Assembly (NCBI GenBank): GCA_934527255.1
Contig: CAKTAM010000004.1
Coordinates: forward strand, 1-35,408
DNA length: 35,408 bases
Direction of reading: 5' to 3'
From: an uncultured Oscillospiraceae bacterium
GTDB taxonomy: Bacteria; Bacillota; Clostridia; Oscillospirales; Ruminococcaceae
The position numbers and the translations under genes were made by a program. Of this stretch, positions 14,366-22,249 are shown piece by piece. The notes beneath the pieces are model-generated. The model saw nothing but the letters and a program-made list of their open reading frames with translations. It made no database searches and was not told the origin of the DNA. How positions within the stretch are numbered: the stretch's first letter is position 1; each line of letters starts with the position of its first letter.

Positions 14366-14590
14366 ATGAAAAAATCGGTATGGATTCCCCTGTTGGCCAC
14401 CACCTGCGCGGTTGCCGGTGCTGTGGCGGGCGCATACGCCGTCATGATGAAGCGTGAGAAAGAGCTTGCCGAGTACGAGCAGATGCTGATCCATCAGGAT
14501 CTTCCCGACGCCAAATGGGAGGCTGACCCCGAGGCCCAGCCGGAAGCGGCCGCCGACACGGCTGCCGATGCCCCTGCTGCAGAGCAGTAA
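14366..14590 (+). CDS. Small membrane-anchored acidic protein, 74 residues
   Basis: Product beginning MKKSVWIPLLATTCAVAGAV with one N-terminal membrane segment (about 5-26), then a charged stretch (KREKELAEYEQM) and a disordered acidic Ala/Glu/Pro tail. There is no proper lipobox around the Cys and no clear cleavage site, so it probably stays anchored with its tail in the cytoplasm (the KR after the helix favours this). AAGGAGG sits 10 bases before the ATG at 14366; an in-frame TTG one codon earlier (14363) is 7 bases from it and is a possible alternative. It is a single-gene unit with strong promoter and terminator. I do not recognise the family. Confidence 0.8.
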   Translation: MKKSVWIPLLATTCAVAGAVAGAYAVMMKREKELAEYEQMLIHQDLPDAKWEADPEAQPEAAADTAADAPAAEQ

Positions 14591-14609
14591 GGCCCCATAA
14601 AAACGCAGG

Positions 14610-14646
14610 AACGCGCCGGTTTACCCCACCGGCGCGTTTTTTTTGC
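14610..14646 (+). terminator. Terminator of the small anchored protein gene
   Basis: AACGCGCCGGT and ACCGGCGCGTT (14610-14620 and 14628-14638) form an 11-bp stem followed by a run of T. Confidence 0.95.
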
Positions 14647-14681
14647 GGCCTTTTTTCGGGCGGTCCAATATAGCCCTTTCT

Positions 14682-14715
14682 GACCGCAGCGGTTCTTCCG
14701 CAGCGGTCTTTTTTT
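14682..14715 (+). terminator. Second forward terminator-like hairpin
   Basis: GACCGC and GCGGTC (14682-14687 and 14703-14708) with an inner GG/CC pair, followed by T7. It probably backs up the preceding terminator. Confidence 0.6.
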
Positions 14716-14762
14716 GCCGCCAAAGCACCGCCGATTGCTGCGGCTGGGGCTGCCGTCGACAC

Positions 14763-14814
14763 AAAAAAAGCGGCGGTCCCTCCTCTTTTGCAGGAAAGGC
14801 CGCCGCCCGTTTTT
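14763..14814. terminator. Bidirectional terminator behind the GH106-like gene
   Basis: GCGGCGG/CCGCCGC (14770-14776 and 14800-14806) with an inner TCCT/AGGA pair. A7 on the left and TTTTT on the right give T tracts on both strands. It lies 18 bases after the glycosidase stop on the reverse strand. Confidence 0.85.
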
Positions 14815-14831
14815 CAGACAAACGCCCGTTT

Positions 14832-17800
14832 TCAGTTTTCGGTCACTTCCGGCGTGGTCAGCACGCCCTCCTCTGTCAGGCGGTAGTCATAGCACCAGCG
14901 GTCGCCCTCGCTGCGCCAGGCGTTGGGGCCGATCCACCGGTCGCACAGATCGGTCAGATGCACCGGGCCGAAGCCGTTGCGGCGATGGCCGTACAGGGTC
15001 AGGTGCAGGGTGTGCTGCCCGGCCGGTACGGCAGGCAGCGTCAGCGTATACGGCGGGTAGATGACGGGCTGCTCGTCGCCGTCATCCAGCGCAGCGGTCT
15101 GCAGCACGCCGCGGTACTGCCCGGCGCGCAGCGTCAGCGCGCCGCCGTCGGTCGTCACCGGGATGTGATAGGTGATGTTGCCGCCGTAGAACGGCAGCCC
15201 CTGCGCCGTAATATCGCCGAATGCCAGCTGCGCACGCGCGGGCACAATGCAGGTATAGCGGCCGCTGGCCTCGACGCCGAAGTCGCCCAGCAGATAGGCC
15301 CATTCCAGATTGACCCGGCGGCCAAACGGGATCGACGCCTCCAACACATTTTCGCCTGCCTGCAGCGGCGGCAGCGCCACCGTCTGAATGGCCTTGTCGG
15401 TATACCAGCCGGTAACGTTGACCGGCACCGGCTGACCGTTGAAGGTCAGCTGCGCGCCGTTCAGCTCTTCCATGGCCAGCTGCGCACCGCTGTACGCCAT
15501 GGCGCTGCGGATACGCCAGCGCAGGTGCACGGTGTGGCTGGGCGCTTCAGCCGGCACAACCCAAGGCTGGGCAAACCGTTCTTTCCGGCTGGGCCAGCCC
15601 AGCTTTTCGCGGCAGACATTGTCCAGCCGCAGAATTTCTTCCGTCGGGTTCCAGGGCCCGTCATCCAGCGCATACTCGGCCTGATCCAGCAGCAGAGCAT
15701 TGGGCTCGCTGAGGGTATAGGGCACCGTGACCGGCAGCGTTTTGTGCACACCGGGCAGCGCATGGGCAACATCCGGCCCAAGGGGCTCGTCTGCGCAGCC
15801 GTCGCCGACGGCCGCAGGGGCCAGCCACAGCAGCAGGCTGTCATAGTCGTACATGCGGCAGCGGATCTCGGTGCGGCCCTTTGTAACGGTATAGCCGATG
15901 GGGGCCGTTTCGCCGGTGAGGGTATTGTAGACGGTCGGCTTCCACTCGCCGCGCAGGCGGATGCGCAGATCCTGGCAGCGGGAAATATCCTTGTTGTACG
16001 GCTCCTTGCCGTGCGCAAGGAACAGCCAGCGGCCCTCGCCGTCCTGCCGCAGCTGATACAGCAGGTTTTCCGTGTGCGAGCCGGTCTGGTTGCGGATGTC
16101 CACCAGGCGCACCGGCTCCATCGCCTCCAGCACTGCGCCGCGGCTGAGCGGGATGCGGCGGCTGCGGGCGGCCAGCGCCGCACCGCGCTCGCTGGGGCGG
16201 GCATCCTCCAGCGTGGGCAGCGTTCCGGCAAACACCAGACGGCCGCCTGCCTTTTCAAAGGCCTCCAGCCGCTGCAGCGTGGTCGAGCGCAGCGTCTCGC
16301 AGCCGGGCACCAGCACCACGTCGTAGGCCATTTTGCCCACCTGCAGCGGCGCGCCGCCCTGCTCGCACAGGGTGGGCAGCAGGCTTTCGCTGATAAAGTC
16401 AAAATCAATGCCGCCAAACAGCAGCCATTCGGTCAGGTTCTGGAAGTTTTTGTCCAGCTCGTCCCGCACAAGGGCCGTCTGCTCGGCCGGGCCCCAATGC
16501 AGCCAGTAGCTTTCGATGGGGTGAATGACGCCCACGCGAACCACCGGCTTGCCGCGGGTGAGGGCCGTGTTGACGCGGGCAAAGTGATCCTCCACCCGGT
16601 GGTACTGGCTCCACCACGGCGACTGATAGTTGATGGAGGCCGGGTAGTCGCGCTTGGCCTCGCCCGCCATGGAGACCCACGACAGGTGCGGCACCCGGAT
16701 GGTGACGCCCAGCGCCGCCTGCCAGTCGCCGTGCAGCTTGTGGCCGCGGAAATCGAAATCCCAGTTGGTGACGCCGTACAGCTCGCTGAGCATGCCCTCG
16801 CGGCCGAACTGATGCACCGCCGACTGCGTTTGCTTGGCCGTGGTGTACTCAAACCGGGCGCACAGCATATCAATGCCGGGCAGATCAAACCCGCGGTAGC
16901 TGCGCATGGCCTCGCCCAGGGCGGCGGTCTGGCTTTCCAGCGTGGGTTCTTCCATCATGTGGCCGGTCAGCGCCAGGCCATGGGCCCGACACCAGCCGCC
17001 GCAGTTGTCGGCGAACGCCTGGGTGAAGCGCTCACAGATATGGTCGTGATAGTGATAGCGCAGCACGGAGGGCAGACGGTCGGCGCGATCCCAGATCAGC
17101 TGCGGAATGCCCGCCAGCAGGTCCTCGCCGTCATAGGCGGCGGCAAAGGTCTCGGGCAGGTCGTCCGTCCACGGCAGGGTGACATCCATCTTTTCGGTGG
17201 CGAAGCGCAGGGTGGATTTGCGGGTGAACTGCGGCTCGTCGGTGAAGATGGAGGGCACGGTCCTGTCAAACTCCTCCGGGATGGTGCGGTTATAGCTTTC
17301 GTAGGTGATGTCGATAAACCGATCCATCGCCTTTTTATCCAGCGTGTTGACATAGGTCTGGTTGTTGTACCAGCCGCTTTCGGCGTGCTGCTCGAGGTAG
17401 GCATACCATTTTTCATGGGCGGCCGGGGCCTCGGCCGGGATGATGTGCGACGCCACCAGATAACCATCGGCATCCAGCTGCACATCAAAGCAGGCCAGCA
17501 GCCGGCCGTTGCCCGCACGGGAGGCCGCCGCCGAGGACGTGCCGAACTCGGGAAGCGACTCATCCCCGCTGCCGTACGGGGTGGGCGTAAAGAGCAGGTA
17601 ACGGGCGCGGTACTGCTTTTCCTTTGTCACCAGGCCGCCCGCCGCGCCGGAGGGCCAGCGATCCTCATCGTACAGCCACGCCAGCATGTTTTCGCTTTTG
17701 GCTTTTTCGACGCAGGCCTTGATCAGCGCCATATACTCGTCGCTGAGGTACGGGGTGGCCATGCCGGTGCGCACATGCATATGCGCGCCGCCGAAGCCCA

Positions 17801-17948
17801 TTTTTTTCAGCACCTCCAGCTGCCATTCCAGCTCCTTGCGGTCAAGCTGGCAGTTCCACGCCCAGAACGGCGCGCCGCGGTACTCGGCCGTCGGCGTGCG
17901 GAACAGCTCGGCGTCCAGCTGCGGGGCATTCTTTTTCTTGTACAGCAT
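14832..17948 (-). CDS. Glycoside hydrolase, GH106-like (alpha-L-rhamnosidase family)
   Basis: A large (1038 residues) enzyme without signal peptide. The N-terminal block FWAWNCQLD (28-36), KMGFGGAHMHVRTG (49-62), the LSDEYM segment and YDEDRWPSG (93-101) are characteristic of the Glyco_hydro_106 domain, whose characterised members remove L-rhamnose from plant glycosides and pectin. The middle forms a TIM-barrel-like region with FTDEPQF and GHMMEEP, and the C-terminal third is beta-rich with a jelly-roll-like, probably carbohydrate-binding part. The start at 17948 has AGAGGAA about 7 bases upstream; the frame is open 51 codons further, but that part is non-homologous and overlaps the leader. 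A cytoplasmic location means the substrate must be imported. Rhamnose specificity is by family only. Confidence 0.8.
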   Translation of the reverse strand: MLYKKKNAPQLDAELFRTPTAEYRGAPFWAWNCQLDRKELEWQLEVLKKMGFGGAHMHVRTGMATPYLSDEYMALIKACVEKAKSENMLAWLYDEDRWPSGAAGGLVTKEKQYRARYLLFTPTPYGSGDESLPEFGTSSAAASRAGNGRLLACFDVQLDADGYLVASHIIPAEAPAAHEKWYAYLEQHAESGWYNNQTYVNTLDKKAMDRFIDITYESYNRTIPEEFDRTVPSIFTDEPQFTRKSTLRFATEKMDVTLPWTDDLPETFAAAYDGEDLLAGIPQLIWDRADRLPSVLRYHYHDHICERFTQAFADNCGGWCRAHGLALTGHMMEEPTLESQTAALGEAMRSYRGFDLPGIDMLCARFEYTTAKQTQSAVHQFGREGMLSELYGVTNWDFDFRGHKLHGDWQAALGVTIRVPHLSWVSMAGEAKRDYPASINYQSPWWSQYHRVEDHFARVNTALTRGKPVVRVGVIHPIESYWLHWGPAEQTALVRDELDKNFQNLTEWLLFGGIDFDFISESLLPTLCEQGGAPLQVGKMAYDVVLVPGCETLRSTTLQRLEAFEKAGGRLVFAGTLPTLEDARPSERGAALAARSRRIPLSRGAVLEAMEPVRLVDIRNQTGSHTENLLYQLRQDGEGRWLFLAHGKEPYNKDISRCQDLRIRLRGEWKPTVYNTLTGETAPIGYTVTKGRTEIRCRMYDYDSLLLWLAPAAVGDGCADEPLGPDVAHALPGVHKTLPVTVPYTLSEPNALLLDQAEYALDDGPWNPTEEILRLDNVCREKLGWPSRKERFAQPWVVPAEAPSHTVHLRWRIRSAMAYSGAQLAMEELNGAQLTFNGQPVPVNVTGWYTDKAIQTVALPPLQAGENVLEASIPFGRRVNLEWAYLLGDFGVEASGRYTCIVPARAQLAFGDITAQGLPFYGGNITYHIPVTTDGGALTLRAGQYRGVLQTAALDDGDEQPVIYPPYTLTLPAVPAGQHTLHLTLYGHRRNGFGPVHLTDLCDRWIGPNAWRSEGDRWCYDYRLTEEGVLTTPEVTEN

Positions 17949-18216
17949 TGTCGTTCCTCTTCTTCCGTAAATGTATTTTGGGGAAAAGCTTTTTTGCAGA
18001 TGCCCGGGCGGGGCGTCTGCCTCCTCTTGAGCATACCACAATCCGCCGCAAAAAAGAACCCCCTTTTTGCGCTTTTTCCCCCGCGCCCGCAGGCGCTGCA
18101 AATGCCGCCGTCAGGCAGCCGGGCTTTTTGCCCGCAGGCAGCGCAGGCCGTTCCAAGCCGCGGTGCCCGCCGGATGCCGCACCGGGCACCGCGCAGGGCG
18201 GGCCGCCTCCTTTTTG
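17949..18216. other. Leader and intergenic stretch before the GH106-like gene
   Basis: On the reverse strand there is an extended -10 TGGTATGCT near 18037-18029 with only a weak -35, then a leader hairpin GCAGA/TCTGC around GCCC/GGGC (17996-18020). Farther up is a perfect 10-bp stem GCGGTGCCCG/CGGGCACCGC (18160-18169 and 18183-18192). No gene is seen; the hairpins have no following T tract on the reverse strand. Confidence 0.45.
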
Positions 18217-18260
18217 CAAAACAAAACGCTCCCCGCACGGCAGGGGCCGTGCAGGGAGCG
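18217..18260 (-). terminator. Terminator of the NMT1-type binding protein gene
   Basis: On the reverse strand CGCTCC-CT-GCACGG, a loop and CCGTGC-GG-GGAGCG, followed by TTTTGTTTTG. It lies 23 bases past the stop. Confidence 0.92.
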
Positions 18261-18283
18261 GCGGGGCCAAAAAACGGCGCGGC

Positions 18284-19381
18284 TCAGTCGGCGCTCCAGT
18301 AGAAATCCTCCCCGGGCAGGCTGCCGCCTACCGAGGCCGGGTTCTGGTCAAACAGCACCTGCAGGTAGGCGCTGGCTTTTGACTGCATTTCCTCGCCGGT
18401 CAGGCAGACAATGTTGCAGTAGGGCAGCGCCTTTTCGGCCACGGCGGCCTTGACGATGCCGTACTGCTCGATGAGCTGCGCGGCCTCGGCGGGCTGGTCG
18501 TTCGCAAACTGCGTCGATGCGGCATACTCCTGCAAAAACGCCTGCAGCTCGGCCGGGTGCTCCTGCGCAAAGGCGCGGCGCACCACCAGCACGCCCGTTA
18601 CCAGCGTGCTGCCGTTTTCCAGCGCGTTCCATTCCGCCGTCAGGTCCAGCGCGACGCGCAGCCCCTCCAGCTGGGTCTGTGCCACGGTGACAAACGGCTG
18701 CGGCAGCAGCGCCACGGCGCTCTCCTCCGTCGCCATCTGCGAAACGACCTCCGTGGCCTCGCTCTTCCATTCCACCTGCACATCCTCGCCCAGCGTCAGG
18801 CCGTTCTGCGCCAGCAGATAGTTCAGGCAATATTCCGGCGTGTTGCCCTTTCCGGTGGCATAAACGGTCTTGCCCTTCAGATCCGCCAGGCTGTTGACGG
18901 TCTCACCGCCTTTTTCTACCACATACAGCACGCCCAGCGTATTGATGGCCAACAGCTGCACGCCGCCCTCGGTCTTGTTATACAGCACCGAGGCCAGGTT
19001 GGCGGGCACGGCCAGAATATCCATCTGGCCCTGCACCAACAGCGGGGTCAGCTCATCCGCGGCGGCGGCCAGCGTAAACTCGTACGCATTGGCGGTATTG
19101 CCGTTTTCGGCATCCGACAGCAGCTTGACCATGCCCATGGAGGTGGGGCCTTTCAGCCCGCCCAACCGAATGGTCAGCCCCTGCGCGGGATCTTCTTCGC
19201 CGGGCGCGGGGGCATCCTGCCCATCCGAACCGGCAGACTCCCCCGCCGTATCCGCCGTGGAGGAGACAGGCTCCTGCGGCAGGCTATCCCCTGCTGCGGA
19301 GCCCGCGCAGGCCGTCAGCGCCGTGCACGCCAGCGCAAGGCACAGCAGCAGCGCCGCCGCTTTTTTTGCAATTGTTTTCAT
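18284..19381 (-). CDS. ABC transporter substrate-binding lipoprotein, NMT1/ThiY type
   Basis: A 365-residue binding protein. The signal peptide ends in lipobox ALTAC (lipid-anchored C25), followed by a low-complexity Ser/Gly/Asp linker to about residue 68. The type II periplasmic fold follows: LTIRLGGLKGPTSMGMVKLL, GQMDILAVPANLASVLYN, and LKGKTVYATGKGNTPEYCLNYLL. This pattern belongs to the nitrate/sulfonate/taurine/HMP binding group; the ligand is not predictable. AAGGAAAG sits 4 bases before the ATG at 19381. No permease or ATPase follows, and a strong terminator closes the gene, so it is an orphan. Its promoter is flanked by two CAAAGC-N3-GCTTTG palindromes, which suggests regulation. It is divergent from the PHP/NamZ-like pair. 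Confidence 0.88.
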   Translation of the reverse strand: MKTIAKKAAALLLCLALACTALTACAGSAAGDSLPQEPVSSTADTAGESAGSDGQDAPAPGEEDPAQGLTIRLGGLKGPTSMGMVKLLSDAENGNTANAYEFTLAAAADELTPLLVQGQMDILAVPANLASVLYNKTEGGVQLLAINTLGVLYVVEKGGETVNSLADLKGKTVYATGKGNTPEYCLNYLLAQNGLTLGEDVQVEWKSEATEVVSQMATEESAVALLPQPFVTVAQTQLEGLRVALDLTAEWNALENGSTLVTGVLVVRRAFAQEHPAELQAFLQEYAASTQFANDQPAEAAQLIEQYGIVKAAVAEKALPYCNIVCLTGEEMQSKASAYLQVLFDQNPASVGGSLPGEDFYWSAD

Positions 19382-19424
19382 CAGACTTTCCTTTCCTCTG
19401 CAATGATAAAACGATGCGTCCGGT

Positions 19425-19488
19425 CAAAGCGCAGCTTTGGCCGGTGAGGATACTATACCACAAACCGGCGCTTCAAAGCGTTGCTTTG
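19425..19488 (-). promoter_or_regulatory. Promoter of the NMT1-type protein with two CAAAGC-N3-GCTTTG palindromes
   Basis: The reverse-strand extended -10 TGGTATAGT has its hexamer at 19457-19452. One perfect 15-bp palindrome covers the expected -35 position (19474-19488) and another lies at about +6 to +20 (19425-19439), centre to centre 49 bp. A third half-site CAAAGC is at 19498-19503. The layout resembles a repressor operator pair, but no regulator gene is adjacent; function is inferred. Confidence 0.5.
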
Positions 19489-19549
19489 GCAACATATCAA
19501 AGCGAGCGGAACGGCATGATCCTTTGCAAAAAAGACCGGCGGCCGGGGC

Positions 19550-19578
19550 TGGCAATTTGACGGCGGCTGGTTTATAAT
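19550..19578 (+). promoter_or_regulatory. Possible promoter of the PHP/NamZ-like unit
   Basis: A perfect TATAAT (19573-19578) with a poor -35 (TGGCAA, 19550-19555) at 17 bases. The leader contains a perfect 8-bp stem GGCCCGGC/GCCGGGCC (19597-19604 and 19617-19624). Confidence 0.5.
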
Positions 19579-19651
19579 AACAGAGAAAAAACAAACGGCC
19601 CGGCCGCAGAACGCGCGCCGGGCCCGGCAAAGGAGATACAGGAGGGGCTTT

Positions 19652-20536
19652 ATGGATTTTCTTGCAGGCGAGGGCCAGTGGCTGAAGGGCAATCTGCACA
19701 CGCACACAACGGTTTCGGACGGGCACCGCACCCCGGAGGAATGCATTCGGCTGTACCGCGAGCACGGCTATGATTTTCTGTGCATCACCGACCACCACAA
19801 AAGCCGCCTGGGCGGCGAGGAGGACGGCCTGCTGATCCTGGGCGGCGTGGAGCTGAACAACAACTGCTTTTCGCCGCGGGTATGCTATCACCTGACCGGT
19901 GCGGGGCTGCTTGCGCCGGTGGACGATGTGCCGCCCACCGCCGACCCGCAGACCATGGTGGACGCGCTGCGGGCTGCCGGGGCCTTTGTGACGCTGGCGC
20001 ACCCGGCCTGGTCGCTGATGACGGATGAAAACATCCGCGGGCTGCAGGGCTACGAGGCCATTGAAATTTACAACGGCGTATCGGAGTTTTACTCCGGCCG
20101 GGGCGATTCGTCGGTACAGCTGGATACGCTGGCCGCTGGCGGGCGGTTGGTGGGCATCACCGCCGCGGATGACACCCATTTTTACGGGCCGGATGCCTGC
20201 AGCGGCTGGGTGATGGTCAAGGCGCGTGAGCGCAGCCGCGAGGGCATTCTGGAGGCGCTGCGCGCCCGCCGCTTTTATGCCAGCCAGGGTCCGCAGCTGC
20301 ACAGCCTGCAGCGGCTGGAGGATGGCCGCATCCGGGTAGAGACCTCGCCGCTTGCCCGCATTCTGTTTTACACCGACAGCTTTTTCAGCGCCCAGCGGGT
20401 GCACAATGCCCCGGAGGGCGGCTGCCTGACCGAGGCAGAATACGCCCCCGAGGCACATGACACCTGGGTGCGCGTGGAGGGCGTGGACGCCTGCGGCAAG
20501 CGGGTGTGGAGCAACTATATCGACCTGCGCGCCTGA
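19652..20536 (+). CDS. PHP-domain metal-dependent phosphoesterase
   Basis: A 294-residue PHP (polymerase and histidinol phosphatase) protein, cytoplasmic by sequence. The multi-metal site is visible: H16 and H18 in NLHTHT, D23, D47 and H48 in ITDHH, E67 in GGVELNN, H117 in LAHPAW, and D174 and H176 in ADDTH. Stand-alone relatives hydrolyse phosphate esters such as nucleoside 3',5'-bisphosphates or sugar phosphates; the substrate is not predictable. After about residue 205 there is a beta-rich tail (RILFYTDSFFS ... WVRVEGVDACGKRVWSNYIDL), as in PHP proteins of CehA/McbA type. AGGAGG lies 6 bases before the ATG. The NamZ-like gene follows after 73 bases, probably in one transcript. Confidence 0.88.
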   Translation: MDFLAGEGQWLKGNLHTHTTVSDGHRTPEECIRLYREHGYDFLCITDHHKSRLGGEEDGLLILGGVELNNNCFSPRVCYHLTGAGLLAPVDDVPPTADPQTMVDALRAAGAFVTLAHPAWSLMTDENIRGLQGYEAIEIYNGVSEFYSGRGDSSVQLDTLAAGGRLVGITAADDTHFYGPDACSGWVMVKARERSREGILEALRARRFYASQGPQLHSLQRLEDGRIRVETSPLARILFYTDSFFSAQRVHNAPEGGCLTEAEYAPEAHDTWVRVEGVDACGKRVWSNYIDLRA

Positions 20537-20609
20537 AACGCCAGCGGCTGACGGGGCCGAAAAAGGGGCCGCACACGGCCGACCATTGAGAAAAAACGGA
20601 GGAACCTTT

Positions 20610-21857
20610 ATGCAGAACACTGCCCGCCCCGCGCCGGTGCGCAACGGTGTCGACCGTCTGGAGGAGGCGGCCGGGCCGCTGCGCGGCCTGCGGCTGGGGC
20701 TGATCACCGGGGCCTCGGGCATGACCGCCGACCTGCACAGCAGCATTGACGCCGTGCGCCAGCGCTTTGACCTGCGGGTGCTGCTGGCGCCCGAGCACGG
20801 CATTCGTGGGGTGCTTGGCCCGGGTGAGACCGTGGGTACACAGGTGGATGCGCTGTCCGGCCTGCCCGCCTACAGCCTGTTTGAGGACCGCATTTTTTCG
20901 CAGGATATCGCCGAAAAGGATCGGGTCTATCTGCCGCCGCGCGCCGCACTGGATGCCGTGGATGCGCTGGTGTTTGACCTGCAGGATGTCGGTTCGCGCT
21001 ATTTCACCTACGCCTCCACCCTGTTTTACGCCATGCGGGCCTGCGCCGCCGCCGGAAAACGGCTGATCGTGCTGGATCGTCCCAACCCCATCGGCGGCGA
21101 GATACTGGAGGGTAACTGCCATACCCCGGAGCTGTTCTCGTTTATCGGGCTGACGCCGGTACCCATCCGCCACGGTATGACGCTGGGCGAGCTGGCCTGC
21201 TATTACAACGGCGAGCACGGCCTGCGGTGCGACCTGCAGGTGGTGCGCATGAGCGGCTGGCAGCGGCGGATGCGCTACCCCGATACCGGGCTGCCGTTTA
21301 CCCCGCCCAGCCCCAACCTGCCCACCATGGAGGCCGTGACCGTCTATAACGGCGTCTGCCTGCTGGCGGGCACCAATGTTTCCGAGGGGCGCGGCACCAC
21401 GACCCCCTTCACCCTGCTGGGCGCGCCGTTTGTTGACCCGGTGCGGCTGGCCGACGCCCTGCAGGCACTGCAGCTGCCCGGCGTGCGCTTTGCCCCGGCG
21501 TTTTTCCGGCCGGAATGGTCCAAATATGCCCATGAAAGCTGCGCAGGGGTACGCATTCACATCACCGATGCGGCCACCGTGCGCCCCGTGGCGCTGGGCG
21601 TCTGGCTGATCGACACCCTGCGCCGCCTGTGGCCGCAGCAGTTCCGGTTTACCCCGCCGCCCACCGGCGGGCGCTGGCACATTGATCTGGCCAGCGGCAG
21701 CGACGAGCTGCGCACCGGGCGGCTTTCCCCGCCGGAGCTTCTGGCACGCTGGCAGCAGCAGGCCGACGCCTTTGCCCCTGTTCAGCAGCGCTACCGTCTG
21801 TATGAGGCGCCGGACGGGGCCGCTGCGCCAGGCGGCGGCATGTGCGGCGTGATCTGA
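20610..21857 (+). CDS. namZ: NamZ-like exo-beta-N-acetylmuramidase (DUF1343, GH171)
   Basis: The DUF1343 family includes B. subtilis NamZ, which releases terminal N-acetylmuramic acid from cell-wall fragments. The 415-residue product has LGLITGASGM near residue 29, the active-site segment LLAPEHGIRGVLG with E62-H63, GPGETVG, and LVFDLQDVGSRYFTYASTL followed by DRPNPIGG, all hallmarks of the family. Unlike the exported Bacillus enzyme, no signal peptide is visible: the N-terminus (MQNTARPAPVRNG) is polar. It therefore seems to act on imported fragments (inference). GGAGG lies 7 bases before the ATG at 20610; the frame opens earlier inside the PHP gene. A strong terminator follows at 22119. No nagZ, murQ or murP is in the window. 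Confidence 0.88.
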   Translation: MQNTARPAPVRNGVDRLEEAAGPLRGLRLGLITGASGMTADLHSSIDAVRQRFDLRVLLAPEHGIRGVLGPGETVGTQVDALSGLPAYSLFEDRIFSQDIAEKDRVYLPPRAALDAVDALVFDLQDVGSRYFTYASTLFYAMRACAAAGKRLIVLDRPNPIGGEILEGNCHTPELFSFIGLTPVPIRHGMTLGELACYYNGEHGLRCDLQVVRMSGWQRRMRYPDTGLPFTPPSPNLPTMEAVTVYNGVCLLAGTNVSEGRGTTTPFTLLGAPFVDPVRLADALQALQLPGVRFAPAFFRPEWSKYAHESCAGVRIHITDAATVRPVALGVWLIDTLRRLWPQQFRFTPPPTGGRWHIDLASGSDELRTGRLSPPELLARWQQQADAFAPVQQRYRLYEAPDGAAAPGGGMCGVI

Positions 21858-22118
21858 CCGGCAGCGGCCTTTTCTTCCTCCGGCCGCGCCGCGCGGCAAC
21901 CGCGGCATAGGGGCGCTTTTCGAGGGCACAAACGGCCCCGGCCGCCGTTTGTTGAGGCGGCGTTTCACCCGGACGGGCAATGCCGGGCAGCGTTTGCTGC
22001 AGCACTTGCCGCAGCGTTTCAACACAGCACTTGCCGCGGCAATGCTGCATTTACCCTTTGGGGGCGGCAGCGCTTTGAAAGCGTCAGCCGCCCGCATACC
22101 AAAAAATTCACCCGCCAA
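21858..22118. other. GC-rich intergenic stretch with repeats
   Basis: No supported gene. CAGCACTTGCCGC occurs twice, near 21999 and 22026. The second copy runs into the palindrome TTGCCGCGGCAA (22031-22042), shared with the stretch behind recG. CGCTTT-G-AAAGCG lies near 22073. No T tract follows these elements. Confidence 0.45.
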
Positions 22119-22166
22119 AAACGGCGCGGCCTTCTGTACCCGCAGAGGCTGCGCCGTTTCTTTTTG
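22119..22166 (+). terminator. Terminator of the PHP/NamZ-like unit
   Basis: AACGGCGC arms (22119-22127 and 22151-22159) with inner GCCTTCTG/CAGAGGC pairing are followed by TTTCTTTTTG. A-runs on the left may allow weak use on the other strand. Confidence 0.85.
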
Positions 22167-22249
22167 TTTTCTGTTTTTTTGAGGGGGCGGAGCATTTTCA
22201 GCGGGTCGGCCGACACAAAGCCGCCCGCAAAGCGGCCGCACCGGGCCGT

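Noticed and set aside
14643..18302. A 1219-codon open frame on the + strand opposite the GH106-like gene
   Set aside because: It is the mirror of a GC-rich coding gene: no ribosome binding site, a translation of low-complexity Arg/Ala/Gly/Gln/His, and no domain. The reverse-strand reading has clear family motifs throughout.
21990..22045. Repeated CAGCACTTGCCGC as a CRISPR or phage attachment site
   Set aside because: Only two copies, short and irregularly flanked, without cas or integrase genes; better seen as an intergenic repeat.
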